Of a stretch of 64,000 bases of DNA, positions 8,642 through 18,015 are shown one piece after another. Within the stretch, counting starts at the first letter, position 1. Every line of letters begins with the position of its first letter. Source of the stretch: Candidatus Methanogranum gryphiswaldense (lineage in GTDB: Archaea > Thermoplasmatota > Thermoplasmata > Methanomassiliicoccales > Methanomethylophilaceae); contig CP076745.1 of the NCBI GenBank assembly GCA_019262145.1, forward strand, positions 1 through 64,000, written 5' to 3'. The notes beneath the pieces were generated by a model, which saw only the letters and a program-made list of their open reading frames with translations, did not search any database and was not told the DNA's origin. The position numbers and the translations under genes were made by a program.

Positions 8642-11600
8642 GTCAAGTCCTCCAACTGAAGTCTCATGGCAACACCTAATGACAGGAGTTCATCCATGAG
8701 AAGTTTGAATGCGTACGAGGTCTGCACCAGGTATATGGTCGAGTTATTCTTACAAACTGGACAGTATAATGATCCGTGTCTGTCCATGATGGCGATATGA
8801 CCGCAATTAGGATTGCCACAGATATACTGCTGGGTTCCATCCGATTCATCGAGAAGACGGTCTTTAATGACCATCGCTGCACCGTGACCGATAAGACAGT
8901 CACGCTCCATCTCTCCGAACCTGAGACCTCCCTGTCTGGAACGTCCCTCGGTGGGCTGTCTGGTGAGTATCTGCACAGGGCCTCTCGACCTGACGTGCAT
9001 CTTTCCGCTTACCATGTGGTGCAATTTCTCATAGAAGATTACACCTGTATAGACCTCTGTCTGGATCATGCGTCCGGTCCTTCCGTCGTACATGACCTCT
9101 TTACCATTACGGCTGAATCCGTTCCTTACAAGGCCATCACGTATGGATTCCTCCCTCTCTCCAGAGAAGGCGGTACCGTCAATGATGCGTCCTTCCATGG
9201 ACCCGACCTTACCAGCTATCATTTCGAGCACGTGCCCGATTGTCATACGAGACGGGATACCATGAGGATTGACGACCAGATCTGGCGTCACTCCCTCGGC
9301 TGTGAATGGCATGTCACACTGGTCGATGAGCCTTCCGATAACTCCCTTCTGTCCAAATCTGGAACAGAACTTGTCACCTAGCTCGGGGATCCTTTCGTCC
9401 CTGACCTTGACACGGACCAATCTGGACCCGTTCTCAGACTCTGTCACCATGACCGAATCGACATACCCTTTCTCCCCTGGCCTCACGGTCACGGAAGTTT
9501 CCCTTCTCTTTTGGGGGGTTAAGAAATCTGTCTCCTCTTCAAGGAATCTGGGAGGCGATGTCTTTCCGATAAGGACGTCACTTCCTGTCACCGCAGACTC
9601 GGGCGATATGAGTCCATCCTCACCCAAGGATGCATATGCCAGATCCGCACGGGCACCCATTATGTCCGGTGAAGGTATCTCGAAATGATCCTCCTGACCA
9701 CCGGGGTAACGGCGCTCTTCTGCACGATAAGATCTCAAGAATGAGGACCTGCCCAATCCTCTCTGTACTGAGCTCTTGTTCATGACCAGGGCATCTTCTA
9801 TGTTATACCCGTGGTAAGAAAGCACAGCGATACAGAAATTCTGTCCTGCAGGCCTATAGTTGTATCCCATGAATTCCATGGTCTGAGTCTGTACCATGGG
9901 TACCTCTGGGTAATGCATTATGTGTCCCCTTGTATCAGGCCTGATACGGTAGTTGGCAGCGGGTATTCCCAGTGCCTGCTTGGCCATACCAGCACCCATT
10001 GTCACACGGGGTGCAGAGTTGTGCTCTGGATAGGGAACCACTCCTGAAGCTACACCCAAGATGATCATTGGATCTATCTCCATGTGAGTGTGCTTCTTCG
10101 TGATCTTAGATGGTGTTGCCATCTCCCCTCCGCACCATTTGCATTTCAATATCGCATCGCCCTCTTTTCCAGGGTTCATCCAATCCGCATCTGTAGGAGA
10201 AAGAGCGTGATGACAATGCTCACATCTCTTTGGTACATCAAAGGGATCGACGAGAACGAGTGCGTCCTCCTCTTCCTCTGCATCTACCCACTCAATTACT
10301 CCCTCGCTGAAGAGGTCGTTCCATGATATCTTACATTCGCGAATGCCTTCCAGATGTTTCCTGTTCAATACTGTCCTTCCATCATTGAGGATGAGCAGCG
10401 GGCGTCTGAGACGTCCTTCATCACAGTTGATTATTATCTCTCCCATGTCCTCATCGAAACGGATGTTCACACCGTCGTGAAGACGTCCGATCCTTCTGTT
10501 GTCCCTGACGTGATTGACGAATTTTTCCGCGTTGGAGGTTGTTCCTACCAGATCACCGTTGATATACACGCGTATTCCGTCGTCCTTGACAGGCATAAGA
10601 TCGTAATCGCTCCTCAAGAGCATCCTCAATTCACTCTCTGAATAACCTTCAGAAACATCAATTATCAGGGCTGCATTCTTGACCAGACCACAATTCTGAC
10701 CTTCTGGTGTTTCCGAAGGGCAGAGTCTTCCCCACTGCGTTGGGTGCAGATCACGTGCCTCGAAATGAGGCTGACTTCTAGTAAGGGATGATGTAACTCT
10801 CCTCAAATGGGACATTGATGACATGTTAGATGTTCTGTCCAAGAGTTGTGATACACCTGCACGACCTCCGACCCAGTTTCCTGTGGCCAGGGCATGCAAC
10901 AACTTATGCGTGAGCAGATCTGGTCTGATAGAAGATGCGATGTTGACATCTGACTTCTTTCTTCCCCAGTTCCTCTCCAGCTGATATTTCAGATCCTTCA
11001 TGAGGCTGCTGAAACTTGTTCTGAATAGATCCTCCATGAGGTCTCCAGATAGTTTGAGCCTCTTGTTGGCGTAGTGATCCTTGTCGTCTTCCTTTCTCTT
11101 TTTGAGGGAAAGCTCGAGAACTGAACGTGCAATACGTCCTAAGAAGATCGCCTTTTTCATACGATCCTCGGAAGTATCTCCGAGATGTGGCAACAGTGAC
11201 CTGTCGAGTATGGACTCGACCTTCTTGGTCCTGTACTCCTTTGCCTGACCTGCAGCAAAGTTCCTCTCAAGGAAAAGTATAGCGTCCTCTGTGGTATGAT
11301 ATCCATTGGGAGGGAAGCTTTTCTTATCAAGAGATGCTTCGATGTTAGAATAGACTATGTTGGCCATTTCCTCGTCGGAAACTATGGTGTCATAAATGTC
11401 CTTATCCGACTCCATTCCAAGTGCCTTCATCAATGCGACGAGCGGTATGGAACCAGATGCTACGGGGACGGATACCATGACCATTCCGTCCTTCTTCTTT
11501 TCTACAAGGGTGAGCGCACGGTATCCGTCCTTCTGTGAGAACACTTTTGCGATCTCAACGGCTGCACCGTACTTTTCATTGTATTCGACCATGATCCTGT

Positions 11601-12240
11601 TCGGGGCAAGGTCCTCAAGTGTGATCAAGACCCTCTCGGTACCGCCGATTATGAAATAACCTCCGGGTTCCCTTGGGTCCTCTTTCTGTTTAATGAGTTC
11701 TTTTGTGTATTCCTCATCAGAAAGTACACGATCCATGTTGGACTCCAGGACCTCACGGTTAAGATTGCATCCCCTGGACTTGACCATCATTGGAAGATCG
11801 CCGACATGTACCCAGCCACCGTTCTCAACGTTGTCGAGTTCGATTCCGTCCTCGAATACCTCGAAATGGACGTATACGGGCGACATGTAATTCAAATTTC
11901 TGAGCCTGGCCTCCATGGGGGTCAACTCATGACTGTATCCATTTGCTTCCATTACTTTAGGTTGCTCAATTTTGATCGTAGGTTTGGCAGCAGGATCGAC
12001 CAGTCCATCATCGTTTCTCTTCCTTCCGATGTGGATCTCGATGTTCCTTCCGCCAGTACGCTCAGAGTCAAGAACGATAACACCGCGCTGCGCGTCATCG
12101 GTTGGAACCCTGATATCATCCACGATCCTCTGCATCCTGCTGCTTGGATTGTCAGCAGATGCTAGGAAATCATCAAAAGACGAGATGTGATGGTTGACGA
12201 TATTCCTGTCGGCAAAGTATAATTTAACTAAATCCCTCAA
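8638..12240 (-). CDS. rpoB: DNA-directed RNA polymerase subunit B, fused form
   Basis: A single chain of 1200 residues equal to B'' plus B'; many other methanogens split this gene. Visible blocks are the lobe and fork regions (SQPHFEARDLHPTQWGRLCP, then SETPEGQNCGLVKN), a zinc site (CEHCHHAL, CKWCGGE), GDKFCSRFGQKGVIG, and a C-terminal clamp zinc ribbon (CGNPNCGHI, CPVCKN). The start is TTG at 12240, five bases after a GGGTGAT ribosome site. The stop overlaps the rpoA1 start. Confidence 0.97.
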   Translation of the reverse strand: MRDLVKLYFADRNIVNHHISSFDDFLASADNPSSRMQRIVDDIRVPTDDAQRGVIVLDSERTGGRNIEIHIGRKRNDDGLVDPAAKPTIKIEQPKVMEANGYSHELTPMEARLRNLNYMSPVYVHFEVFEDGIELDNVENGGWVHVGDLPMMVKSRGCNLNREVLESNMDRVLSDEEYTKELIKQKEDPREPGGYFIIGGTERVLITLEDLAPNRIMVEYNEKYGAAVEIAKVFSQKDGYRALTLVEKKKDGMVMVSVPVASGSIPLVALMKALGMESDKDIYDTIVSDEEMANIVYSNIEASLDKKSFPPNGYHTTEDAILFLERNFAAGQAKEYRTKKVESILDRSLLPHLGDTSEDRMKKAIFLGRIARSVLELSLKKRKEDDKDHYANKRLKLSGDLMEDLFRTSFSSLMKDLKYQLERNWGRKKSDVNIASSIRPDLLTHKLLHALATGNWVGGRAGVSQLLDRTSNMSSMSHLRRVTSSLTRSQPHFEARDLHPTQWGRLCPSETPEGQNCGLVKNAALIIDVSEGYSESELRMLLRSDYDLMPVKDDGIRVYINGDLVGTTSNAEKFVNHVRDNRRIGRLHDGVNIRFDEDMGEIIINCDEGRLRRPLLILNDGRTVLNRKHLEGIRECKISWNDLFSEGVIEWVDAEEEEDALVLVDPFDVPKRCEHCHHALSPTDADWMNPGKEGDAILKCKWCGGEMATPSKITKKHTHMEIDPMIILGVASGVVPYPEHNSAPRVTMGAGMAKQALGIPAANYRIRPDTRGHIMHYPEVPMVQTQTMEFMGYNYRPAGQNFCIAVLSYHGYNIEDALVMNKSSVQRGLGRSSFLRSYRAEERRYPGGQEDHFEIPSPDIMGARADLAYASLGEDGLISPESAVTGSDVLIGKTSPPRFLEEETDFLTPQKRRETSVTVRPGEKGYVDSVMVTESENGSRLVRVKVRDERIPELGDKFCSRFGQKGVIGRLIDQCDMPFTAEGVTPDLVVNPHGIPSRMTIGHVLEMIAGKVGSMEGRIIDGTAFSGEREESIRDGLVRNGFSRNGKEVMYDGRTGRMIQTEVYTGVIFYEKLHHMVSGKMHVRSRGPVQILTRQPTEGRSRQGGLRFGEMERDCLIGHGAAMVIKDRLLDESDGTQQYICGNPNCGHIAIMDRHGSLYCPVCKNNSTIYLVQTSYAFKLLMDELLSLGVAMRLQLEDLT

Positions 12241-12244
12241 AAAA

Positions 12245-12511
12245 TCACCCTTTGGTTACGAGCCTATAGGCAACGAACTCCTGTGCTGTTTCGCTTTTTC
12301 TGACGATCTTGACCACACGGCCCTCCGCGATAGGGCCGTATATGCTTTCAAGAACCTTGATGCCTGCGTCGCCGTTCCTAATCTTTGGAAGCTGGTCGCG
12401 AGTCATGCCCATTTTATTGAGCATTTCCTCGGCTTCTTCTTCAGATAAGAGGTGATGCTCAGGCACCAAAACGTGCTTGAGAACATTGAATGAGATATTG
12501 TCTGATACCAA
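12245..12511 (-). CDS. rpoH: DNA-directed RNA polymerase subunit H
   Basis: A small subunit (88 residues from TTG 12511) homologous to the C-terminal domain of eukaryotic Rpb5; it binds the polymerase jaw. SFNVLKHVLVPEHHLLSEEE and the C-terminal GRVVKIVRKSETAQEFVAYRLV are diagnostic. I prefer TTG 12511 because GGTGA sits five bases upstream; a GTG at 12520 would add three residues. It is the first gene of the rpo operon, with an upstream inverted repeat at 12532-12550. Confidence 0.92.
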   Translation of the reverse strand: MVSDNISFNVLKHVLVPEHHLLSEEEAEEMLNKMGMTRDQLPKIRNGDAGIKVLESIYGPIAEGRVVKIVRKSETAQEFVAYRLVTKG

Positions 12512-12531
12512 ATGATTCACCTGCCAAATGC

Positions 12532-12550
12532 CCCGCTCCCGGTCAGCGGG
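12532..12550 (-). promoter_or_regulatory. inverted repeat in the rpoH leader
   Basis: Perfect 6-base arms (CCCGCT and AGCGGG) around a 7-base spacer, 21 bases before the preferred rpoH start. It would form a hairpin in the operon leader or serve as a protein site. A TATA-like CTTAAACG (minus strand) lies about 10 bases further upstream. Confidence 0.4.
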
Positions 12551-12630
12551 AAATGCGTTTAAGAATTGCGCTAATACCTATGTTGTTCCTCATACTTGAT
12601 CCGCCGTTCGATCGCTCATGAAGAGACCAG

Positions 12631-12704
12631 CGGGCCTGAAGGGATTCGAACCCTTGACCACCTGATTAAAAGTCAGATGCTCTACCTAGCTGAGCTACAG
12701 GCCC
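12631..12704 (-). tRNA. tRNA-Lys (anticodon TTT)
   Basis: Minus-strand cloverleaf of 74 bases: acceptor arms GGGCCTG and CAGGCCC, D arm, anticodon loop CTTTTAA giving TTT, and T loop TTCGAAT. The discriminator is G and no CCA is encoded. A TATA-like ATTATATA lies about 45 bases upstream. It sits between the rpo operon and cdc48. Confidence 0.96.
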
Positions 12705-12971
12705 TTGGATATCTTAAAGCTTGTATTTCGGGAGGAACATTTCCTTCTATATAATACCTCCTCACATATGGTGAAAACATACAAGGTTTAAATGGCTCAA
12801 TACCGTGTTTACCCCTATAACTGTCACAAAACTACGAATTCTATGCTCATAACCGTACACAGATTTATGTTCTTGATGTCTAAGTTATGTCACGTCCGAC
12901 CCGTGATATATGCCTGAGGTCTGATAAATTCTTCCCTCAAAATGAAATATGCATAATGCCTTGATGTCTCA
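12705..12971. other. intergenic region between tRNA-Lys and cdc48
   Basis: It holds the tRNA-Lys promoter on the minus strand (TATA-like near 12750) and the cdc48 upstream region on the plus strand. A short inverted repeat, TCACG and CGTGA with a 7-base spacer, lies at 12890-12906. A 41-codon open frame at 12792-12917 looks like chance. I see no other gene. Confidence 0.5.
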
Positions 12972-15167
12972 ATGGCAAATTACCTTGAACTCAAAGTCGC
13001 GATGGCAAAATCCCAGACAGAGGCAGGGTACGGTAGAGCAAGAATGGACACTAAATCCCGCGGTACCTTGAAAATTGACCTCGGAGATGCCATAGAGATC
13101 GTAGGTAAAAAAACGGCTGTAGCCAAGGTTTTCAAAAGTGATCTTGAAGATGAGGGCCTCGGCATCATACGCATAGATGGTCTCACAAGGACCAGCGCAG
13201 GCGTAAGTGTCGATGAGAATGTAAAGGTCCGTAAGATCATTCCCCAGCACGCGATTAAATTAGTGATAGCACCAAATATCCCGGAAGGAAAGACAATAAG
13301 ATTCGAAGCAGGGATCGAGAATATATTCAGAAATGGCCTTATGAACCGCCCATTGATGAAAGGCATAGACATACTCGTTCCCAACATCGCTCTCATGGGC
13401 AACCGCTCCACATTCACCGTGGTCGCCACGATTCCCGATGGCCCTGTGATCGTTGGTATCGACACTGAGGTCGAAGTCATAAAGGAACCCTTGAAAGAAA
13501 AAACCGAGACATATCTCGGACAGACCACTTATGATGACATCGGTGGTTTGGATGATGAACTTAAACGGATAAGGGAAATGATAGAACTTCCGCTTAAACA
13601 TCCAGAAATATTTGACCGCATGGGTATATCTGCACCAAAAGGCGTCCTTCTGTATGGGCCCTCTGGAACTGGAAAGACACTGATCGCAGAAGCTGTGGCC
13701 AATGAATCAGGTGCTTCGTTTTACAACATTCGCGGACCGGAGATAATGGGTCGCTATTATGGACAGAGCGAAGAACGCCTCAGAGAGATATTCAAAGAAG
13801 CTCAAGAAAATGCCCCTAGCATAATTTTCCTAGATGAGATCGATTCCATTGCACCCAGCCGTGATGAGGTGTCTGGAGAGGTGGAGAGACGTGTGGTTGC
13901 ACAATTGCTCACACTCATGGATGGCATGGGTGGGAGAGGCAACGTCATCGTGATAGGAGCCACCAACCGGGAGGATTCTCTCGATTCCGCCCTCAGAAGA
14001 CCTGGAAGATTCGATCGTGAGATCGAGATCGGTGTGCCCAACAGAAAAGGTCGCAGGTCGATATTGGATGTGCATACAAGAGACATGCCCCTTGCAGAAG
14101 ATGTCAACTTGGATATTTTGGCAGGAATGACCCAAGGATTCGTCGGAGCAGACCTTGCAGCATTGGCCAGAGAATCCGCGATGAAATGTCTTAGCGGATA
14201 TCTCCCGCACTTGGACCTTGACAAACCTATACCACAAGCGACCTTGAAAGAGATCAAGGTCAGAATGAATGACTTTAAAGACGCTCTCAATGAGGTCGAG
14301 CCATCTGGAATGAGAGAAGTTTTCGTGGAGATACCGAAGATCTCGTGGGCAGATATCGGAGGCCTGGAAAGTATCAGAAAAGAGATCGAGGAAGCATTCA
14401 TACCCACGGAAGAGAAGAAATCCTTTGAAAGACTGGGAATAGAACCAGGTAAAGCAATACTGCTGTACGGGCCGCCTGGTACCGGGAAGACCATGATCGC
14501 CAAGGCTGTGGCCAACGAATCTGGTGCGAATTTCATCTCGGTCAGTGGCCCGGAGATCGCTAGTAAATGGATGGGCGAAAGCGAACTTGCCATCAGAAAA
14601 ATATTCAAAAAAGCAAAACAGATGGCCCCGAGCATTATCTTCTTCGATGAGATCGACTCGATAGCCCCTAAACGGGGCAGTGGAGATTCCCATGCTTGGG
14701 AAAGGGTTGTAGCACAACTTCTTACGGCCATGGACGGCATCGAAGGACTTAACCGTGTTATGATCATGGCAGCGACAAATAGGCCCGATATGATCGATCC
14801 GGCACTACTCAGACCTGGAAGGATGGATAGGATGATACTGGTTGGAAAACCCGATATGGATGCCAGAATAAACATACTCAAGGTGCATACAAGAAGAATG
14901 CCTCTCCACGATGTGGATCTTTTTGAGATCGCTAAAGAAACGGACGGATATGTGGGTGCAGATCTGGCTGCCCTCTGTAGAGAAGCGGGGATGCTAGCAT
15001 ATTATGAAAATAACAATGCAGAATATGTAAGACCTGAACACTTCAAAACTGCCATAAATAATATCAGGCCATCTGTTGACGAAACGACATTCGCAAACTA
15101 TGAGAACATAGGTAAAGAGATCAGAAAACGTAAAAGCGGATGGAATGACATTCCATTCTATGGGTGA
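12972..15167 (+). CDS. cdc48: Cdc48/VCP/VAT family AAA+ ATPase
   Basis: A 731-residue double-ring unfoldase. The N-terminal double-psi barrel/4-beta domain covers about residues 1-185. D1 has Walker A GPSGTGKT at about 229 and Walker B IIFLDEIDS; D2 has Walker A GPPGTGKT at about 500 and IIFFDEIDS. It unfolds protein substrates and, in archaea lacking PAN, is thought to feed the 20S proteasome. The chain ends in F-Y-G, a match to the HbYX tail used for proteasome docking. It runs into a PRC-barrel gene six bases downstream. Confidence 0.96.
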   Translation: MANYLELKVAMAKSQTEAGYGRARMDTKSRGTLKIDLGDAIEIVGKKTAVAKVFKSDLEDEGLGIIRIDGLTRTSAGVSVDENVKVRKIIPQHAIKLVIAPNIPEGKTIRFEAGIENIFRNGLMNRPLMKGIDILVPNIALMGNRSTFTVVATIPDGPVIVGIDTEVEVIKEPLKEKTETYLGQTTYDDIGGLDDELKRIREMIELPLKHPEIFDRMGISAPKGVLLYGPSGTGKTLIAEAVANESGASFYNIRGPEIMGRYYGQSEERLREIFKEAQENAPSIIFLDEIDSIAPSRDEVSGEVERRVVAQLLTLMDGMGGRGNVIVIGATNREDSLDSALRRPGRFDREIEIGVPNRKGRRSILDVHTRDMPLAEDVNLDILAGMTQGFVGADLAALARESAMKCLSGYLPHLDLDKPIPQATLKEIKVRMNDFKDALNEVEPSGMREVFVEIPKISWADIGGLESIRKEIEEAFIPTEEKKSFERLGIEPGKAILLYGPPGTGKTMIAKAVANESGANFISVSGPEIASKWMGESELAIRKIFKKAKQMAPSIIFFDEIDSIAPKRGSGDSHAWERVVAQLLTAMDGIEGLNRVMIMAATNRPDMIDPALLRPGRMDRMILVGKPDMDARINILKVHTRRMPLHDVDLFEIAKETDGYVGADLAALCREAGMLAYYENNNAEYVRPEHFKTAINNIRPSVDETTFANYENIGKEIRKRKSGWNDIPFYG

Positions 15168-15172
15168 TTTAT

Positions 15173-15412
15173 ATGACAGACAAATTCTTCACAAGAGAAC
15201 TGATTGGAAGACCTGTAGAGACTGTTGGTGGCCGTAAGGTCGGACTTCTCTCGGATATAGTGATAAACTGTGACAACGGGATGATAAAATACATTCTGAT
15301 AAAACCAGAAGGTACAGTTCTCAACACGACACAAAAAGTGGATGATAAGGGACGTCTGGTAATATCAACGGAGAAGGTCAGGGTCGAACCGGAGAAGATA
15401 GTCATCAACTGA
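15173..15412 (+). CDS. PRC-barrel domain protein
   Basis: A 79-residue protein from ATG 15173; a GTG at 15164 overlaps the cdc48 stop and is less likely. It is a single PRC-barrel: ELIGRPVETVGGRKVGLLSD, then VINCDNGMIKYILIKPEG and a C-terminal EKIVI strand. PRC-barrels occur in RNA-processing and photosynthetic proteins; in archaea they are often stand-alone with no assigned role. Its last 8 bases overlap the convergent elp3 gene. Confidence 0.8.
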   Translation: MTDKFFTRELIGRPVETVGGRKVGLLSDIVINCDNGMIKYILIKPEGTVLNTTQKVDDKGRLVISTEKVRVEPEKIVIN

Positions 15413-16955
15413 GGTCCTTGACCATATATGGAGCCTCTAACCTGTATCCCAAAGAAACATAGTATCCTCTTACGCCTACGCCACTCGTTATCCTTATTTG
15501 GGTCTTTCCATCTTCTTTGGCAAATCTCTCTGCCTCAGCAACAAGCTCCTTTCCAAATCCCCTGTGCTGCCAATCTTCTCCAACAGCCCCGATCGCAGCG
15601 ATCTTTCCGAATATCTTCAGCTCACGTATGGTGGCCGTATTCGACCCGTCAGTTCTAAGACGAGCATAGCCTATCAAAGAATCATCGTATTCCAATGCTA
15701 TGAAACGCTCAATACCTCCGCTTGCCTCGTACTCCGTTACCTTCTCTTTGATGGATGAAATATCATCCAAAACGGCGCTTGTGTGGCCTACTTCGCGACA
15801 TCTTATACAACGACACGCCCTGCCTGTTGCCAACATGTGTTCTTGGACGAGTTGCCTTATATTGGATTTTAATATTCCCGCAGAGATCTGAGGCACAGGA
15901 ATATCTCTCTGGATCCTCTGAATACGAACATATTCCGGAACACACGACTTCATCTTAGAAAGAAGTTCAACTGCTGTTTCGACATCCATTGGAATGTATT
16001 CGCCATTCTTCCACATATCATACAGTTTCGTACCTTCTATGACCAATGTTGGATAGAATTTCAACATATCTGGTCTAAAATCAGGATCACTGAATATGCG
16101 TTCAAAACACTCAAGATCCTTTTCCGGATCTGAACCGGGAAGTCCCGGCATGATGTGATAACAAACCTTCAGACCGTGATCTTTACACGCCTTGGTCGAA
16201 CGAATAACGGCATCAATGCCATGACCGCGATCCATGGCCGTCAGAATATCGTCATCCAGTATCTGCACACCTAATTCAACTCTCGTTGTGCCTAGCCTCA
16301 TGGACATTTCGATCTGTTTGTCACCGAAGACATCTGGACGCGTCTCTACCGTCAGACCGATACATCTGTGATCTGCAGTCGCATTGAGACCTTGCGCCGC
16401 TTCCACTGTATCTGACTCTATACCGTTCATAGCATCGTAACATCTTCGTACAAACCACTCTTGATATTCGCTATCCCTGGACGTGAACGTGCCACCCATT
16501 ATTATCAGATCTATCTTGTCCGTTTTGTGTCCGATAGCTGTTAACTGCTGTATCCTATCTTTTACCTGCTCGTATGGATCGAAAGCATTCCTCTCGGCAC
16601 GTCTAGCAGCAGGCTCTTTTCCCGTATACGACTGAGGCGAACCGTTGTCAACACCCCCTGGACAATAAGCACACTTTCCATGAGGACATGGAAAAGGTGA
16701 TGTCATCACGGCGACCACAGCGACACCGCTGCTGGTCCTCATTGGCTTCTTTACAAGAAATGGCTCCAAAAGCTTACGGTCTTCCGGTGACACATCGGCA
16801 AGTATGTCTGAATTGGGAGGCACGTTTAGAAGTCCCATCTTCTGACACAATTTCAATTTGAATCTTTGAAGCTCATCGCGGTCGGATATCGTACCTTCTT
16901 TGACTGCCTCTATCATACGAGAATTGAACTCCGATACCATGATGGACCCGCTCAT
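15405..16955 (-). CDS. elp3: Elp3 family tRNA U34 carboxymethyltransferase (radical SAM + GNAT)
   Basis: A 516-residue two-domain enzyme. The N-terminal radical SAM domain has C90-x4-C95-x2-C98 (CPHGKCAYC), and the C-terminal GNAT acetyltransferase domain spans roughly residues 390-516 (acetyl-CoA loop in the GEDWQHRGFGKEL segment). Archaeal Elp3 modifies wobble uridine of tRNA using acetyl-CoA and SAM chemistry. A four-base ATGA overlap couples it to the wHTH regulator upstream. Confidence 0.93.
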   Translation of the reverse strand: MSGSIMVSEFNSRMIEAVKEGTISDRDELQRFKLKLCQKMGLLNVPPNSDILADVSPEDRKLLEPFLVKKPMRTSSGVAVVAVMTSPFPCPHGKCAYCPGGVDNGSPQSYTGKEPAARRAERNAFDPYEQVKDRIQQLTAIGHKTDKIDLIIMGGTFTSRDSEYQEWFVRRCYDAMNGIESDTVEAAQGLNATADHRCIGLTVETRPDVFGDKQIEMSMRLGTTRVELGVQILDDDILTAMDRGHGIDAVIRSTKACKDHGLKVCYHIMPGLPGSDPEKDLECFERIFSDPDFRPDMLKFYPTLVIEGTKLYDMWKNGEYIPMDVETAVELLSKMKSCVPEYVRIQRIQRDIPVPQISAGILKSNIRQLVQEHMLATGRACRCIRCREVGHTSAVLDDISSIKEKVTEYEASGGIERFIALEYDDSLIGYARLRTDGSNTATIRELKIFGKIAAIGAVGEDWQHRGFGKELVAEAERFAKEDGKTQIRITSGVGVRGYYVSLGYRLEAPYMVKDLS

Positions 16956-17389
16956 TCCTTCTGTGCTTTAGCAAGATGCTGGAAATGCTCAACTGTCTTC
17001 TTGTAATTATCCATGGCCATGTTTACATTTGCCTCTGTGAAACTCCACGCTTTTACAAGGTCTCCGTATCTGATACGATATCCTTTTCTAACTGCACCAT
17101 CGAACTCAACATCGACACTCTCCAAAAGATCCATGGACTTCAATTTGTTTATATGACGATAAATGGTAGGTTTGGTCGTATTCAAAAGCGAAGCCAATTC
17201 CTCGACAGCCCACGCCTTACCCATATTGGCCATGAAATAATTCATGAAAAGACAGTATGGCACACTGTCCCTTACATTGGTGGCCGATGTCTTTGGATCA
17301 TACCCCTTCGGGATATACCCGATCTGCATAAGGAACGTCTCAGCGACAACGTTAATGTCCGATACGGCGCTCATTGGGGTATTGCTCAC
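16952..17389 (-). CDS. winged-helix transcriptional regulator
   Basis: 145 residues from GTG 17389; ATG 17374 is an alternative. A winged helix spans about residues 50-105: AVEELASLLNTTKPTIYRHI is the helix-turn-helix, followed by a basic wing (VRKGYRIRYG). The C-terminal 40 residues are predicted helical and could dimerise. It is co-transcribed with elp3, so it may regulate that operon. Specific function is unknown. Confidence 0.7.
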   Translation of the reverse strand: MSNTPMSAVSDINVVAETFLMQIGYIPKGYDPKTSATNVRDSVPYCLFMNYFMANMGKAWAVEELASLLNTTKPTIYRHINKLKSMDLLESVDVEFDGAVRKGYRIRYGDLVKAWSFTEANVNMAMDNYKKTVEHFQHLAKAQKE

Positions 17390-17502
17390 GACCTGTAATT
17401 CGAACAGTATAACAACTCCGATTTGCCCTTGATATGAGTTAAGGTGTTATATTAATTTCCTTAATTGCACTTTGATCAGAGACAGATACAAAACGAAGCA
17501 TC

Positions 17503-18015
17503 TCACAAAAGGTCTTTCACTGCTTCCAACGCTTGTATAACGCTGTTATAAGGCATCACTGGAGATACTGGTATGGAGATTATCTTTTCAACTGTGGGGG
17601 CAATGATTGGTGCACAGACTATTGCGATGGCACCATCACGCTCTGCACGTACGGCTGCAATTATCGCATCCTCCACCGTACTTATGGCATATTCGCGAAC
17701 GACGAACCTCTTGCCCTGTATTTCCATTGCCTTAGGCATACCCTCCATAAATCTCGAAGATGCAATAACTGCCAAAAATCTCTGGTCGTCCTTCTTATAG
17801 AGTAGCCTTAGGACCTTTATTATCTGTCTCACTGTCCTAAGATTAGGTTCACGTTTCTCTTCCAATATCTTATACATCGTACTCTGGGATATCCCCGATA
17901 TGTGACAGAACTCACTTAACGACATATCCAGTTCATCATCCAAAATACTCTTGAATGCCTTCTGGAAACCGCCTTCTTCCCTTAGCATGCTGGAAATAAG
18001 ATCCTCTACCGTCAT
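17503..18015 (-). CDS. HTH transcriptional regulator in the thioredoxin operon
   Basis: 170 residues from ATG 18015, which overlaps the trxB stop (ATGA); the longer frame from 18090 lies inside trxB and has an unlikely Arg/Cys-rich start. The HTH is at residues 35-72 (SLSEFCHISGISQSTMYKIL). The C-terminal part has a hydrophobic sensor-like fold (AIIAAVRAERDGAIAIVCAP). Coupling to trxA-trxB suggests redox-linked control or autoregulation; this is inferred from position only. Confidence 0.72.
   Translation of the reverse strand: MTVEDLISSMLREEGGFQKAFKSILDDELDMSLSEFCHISGISQSTMYKILEEKREPNLRTVRQIIKVLRLLYKKDDQRFLAVIASSRFMEGMPKAMEIQGKRFVVREYAISTVEDAIIAAVRAERDGAIAIVCAPIIAPTVEKIISIPVSPVMPYNSVIQALEAVKDLL

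Noticed and set aside
12792-12917. 41-codon open frame beginning MAQYRVYPY upstream of cdc48
   Set aside because: No ribosome site, no protein-like pattern and overlaps the expected cdc48 promoter.
12873-12918. C/D-like boxes (GATGTC, CCGA, GTGATAT, CTGA) before cdc48
   Set aside because: C and D' boxes deviate, guide spacings are 16 and 6 bases, and there is no terminal stem.
13802-14881. 359-codon open frame antisense to cdc48 (and a 295-codon frame at 13830-14717)
   Set aside because: Both lie opposite conserved AAA+ blocks; the products are Ser/Ile-rich mirror translations with no family pattern.
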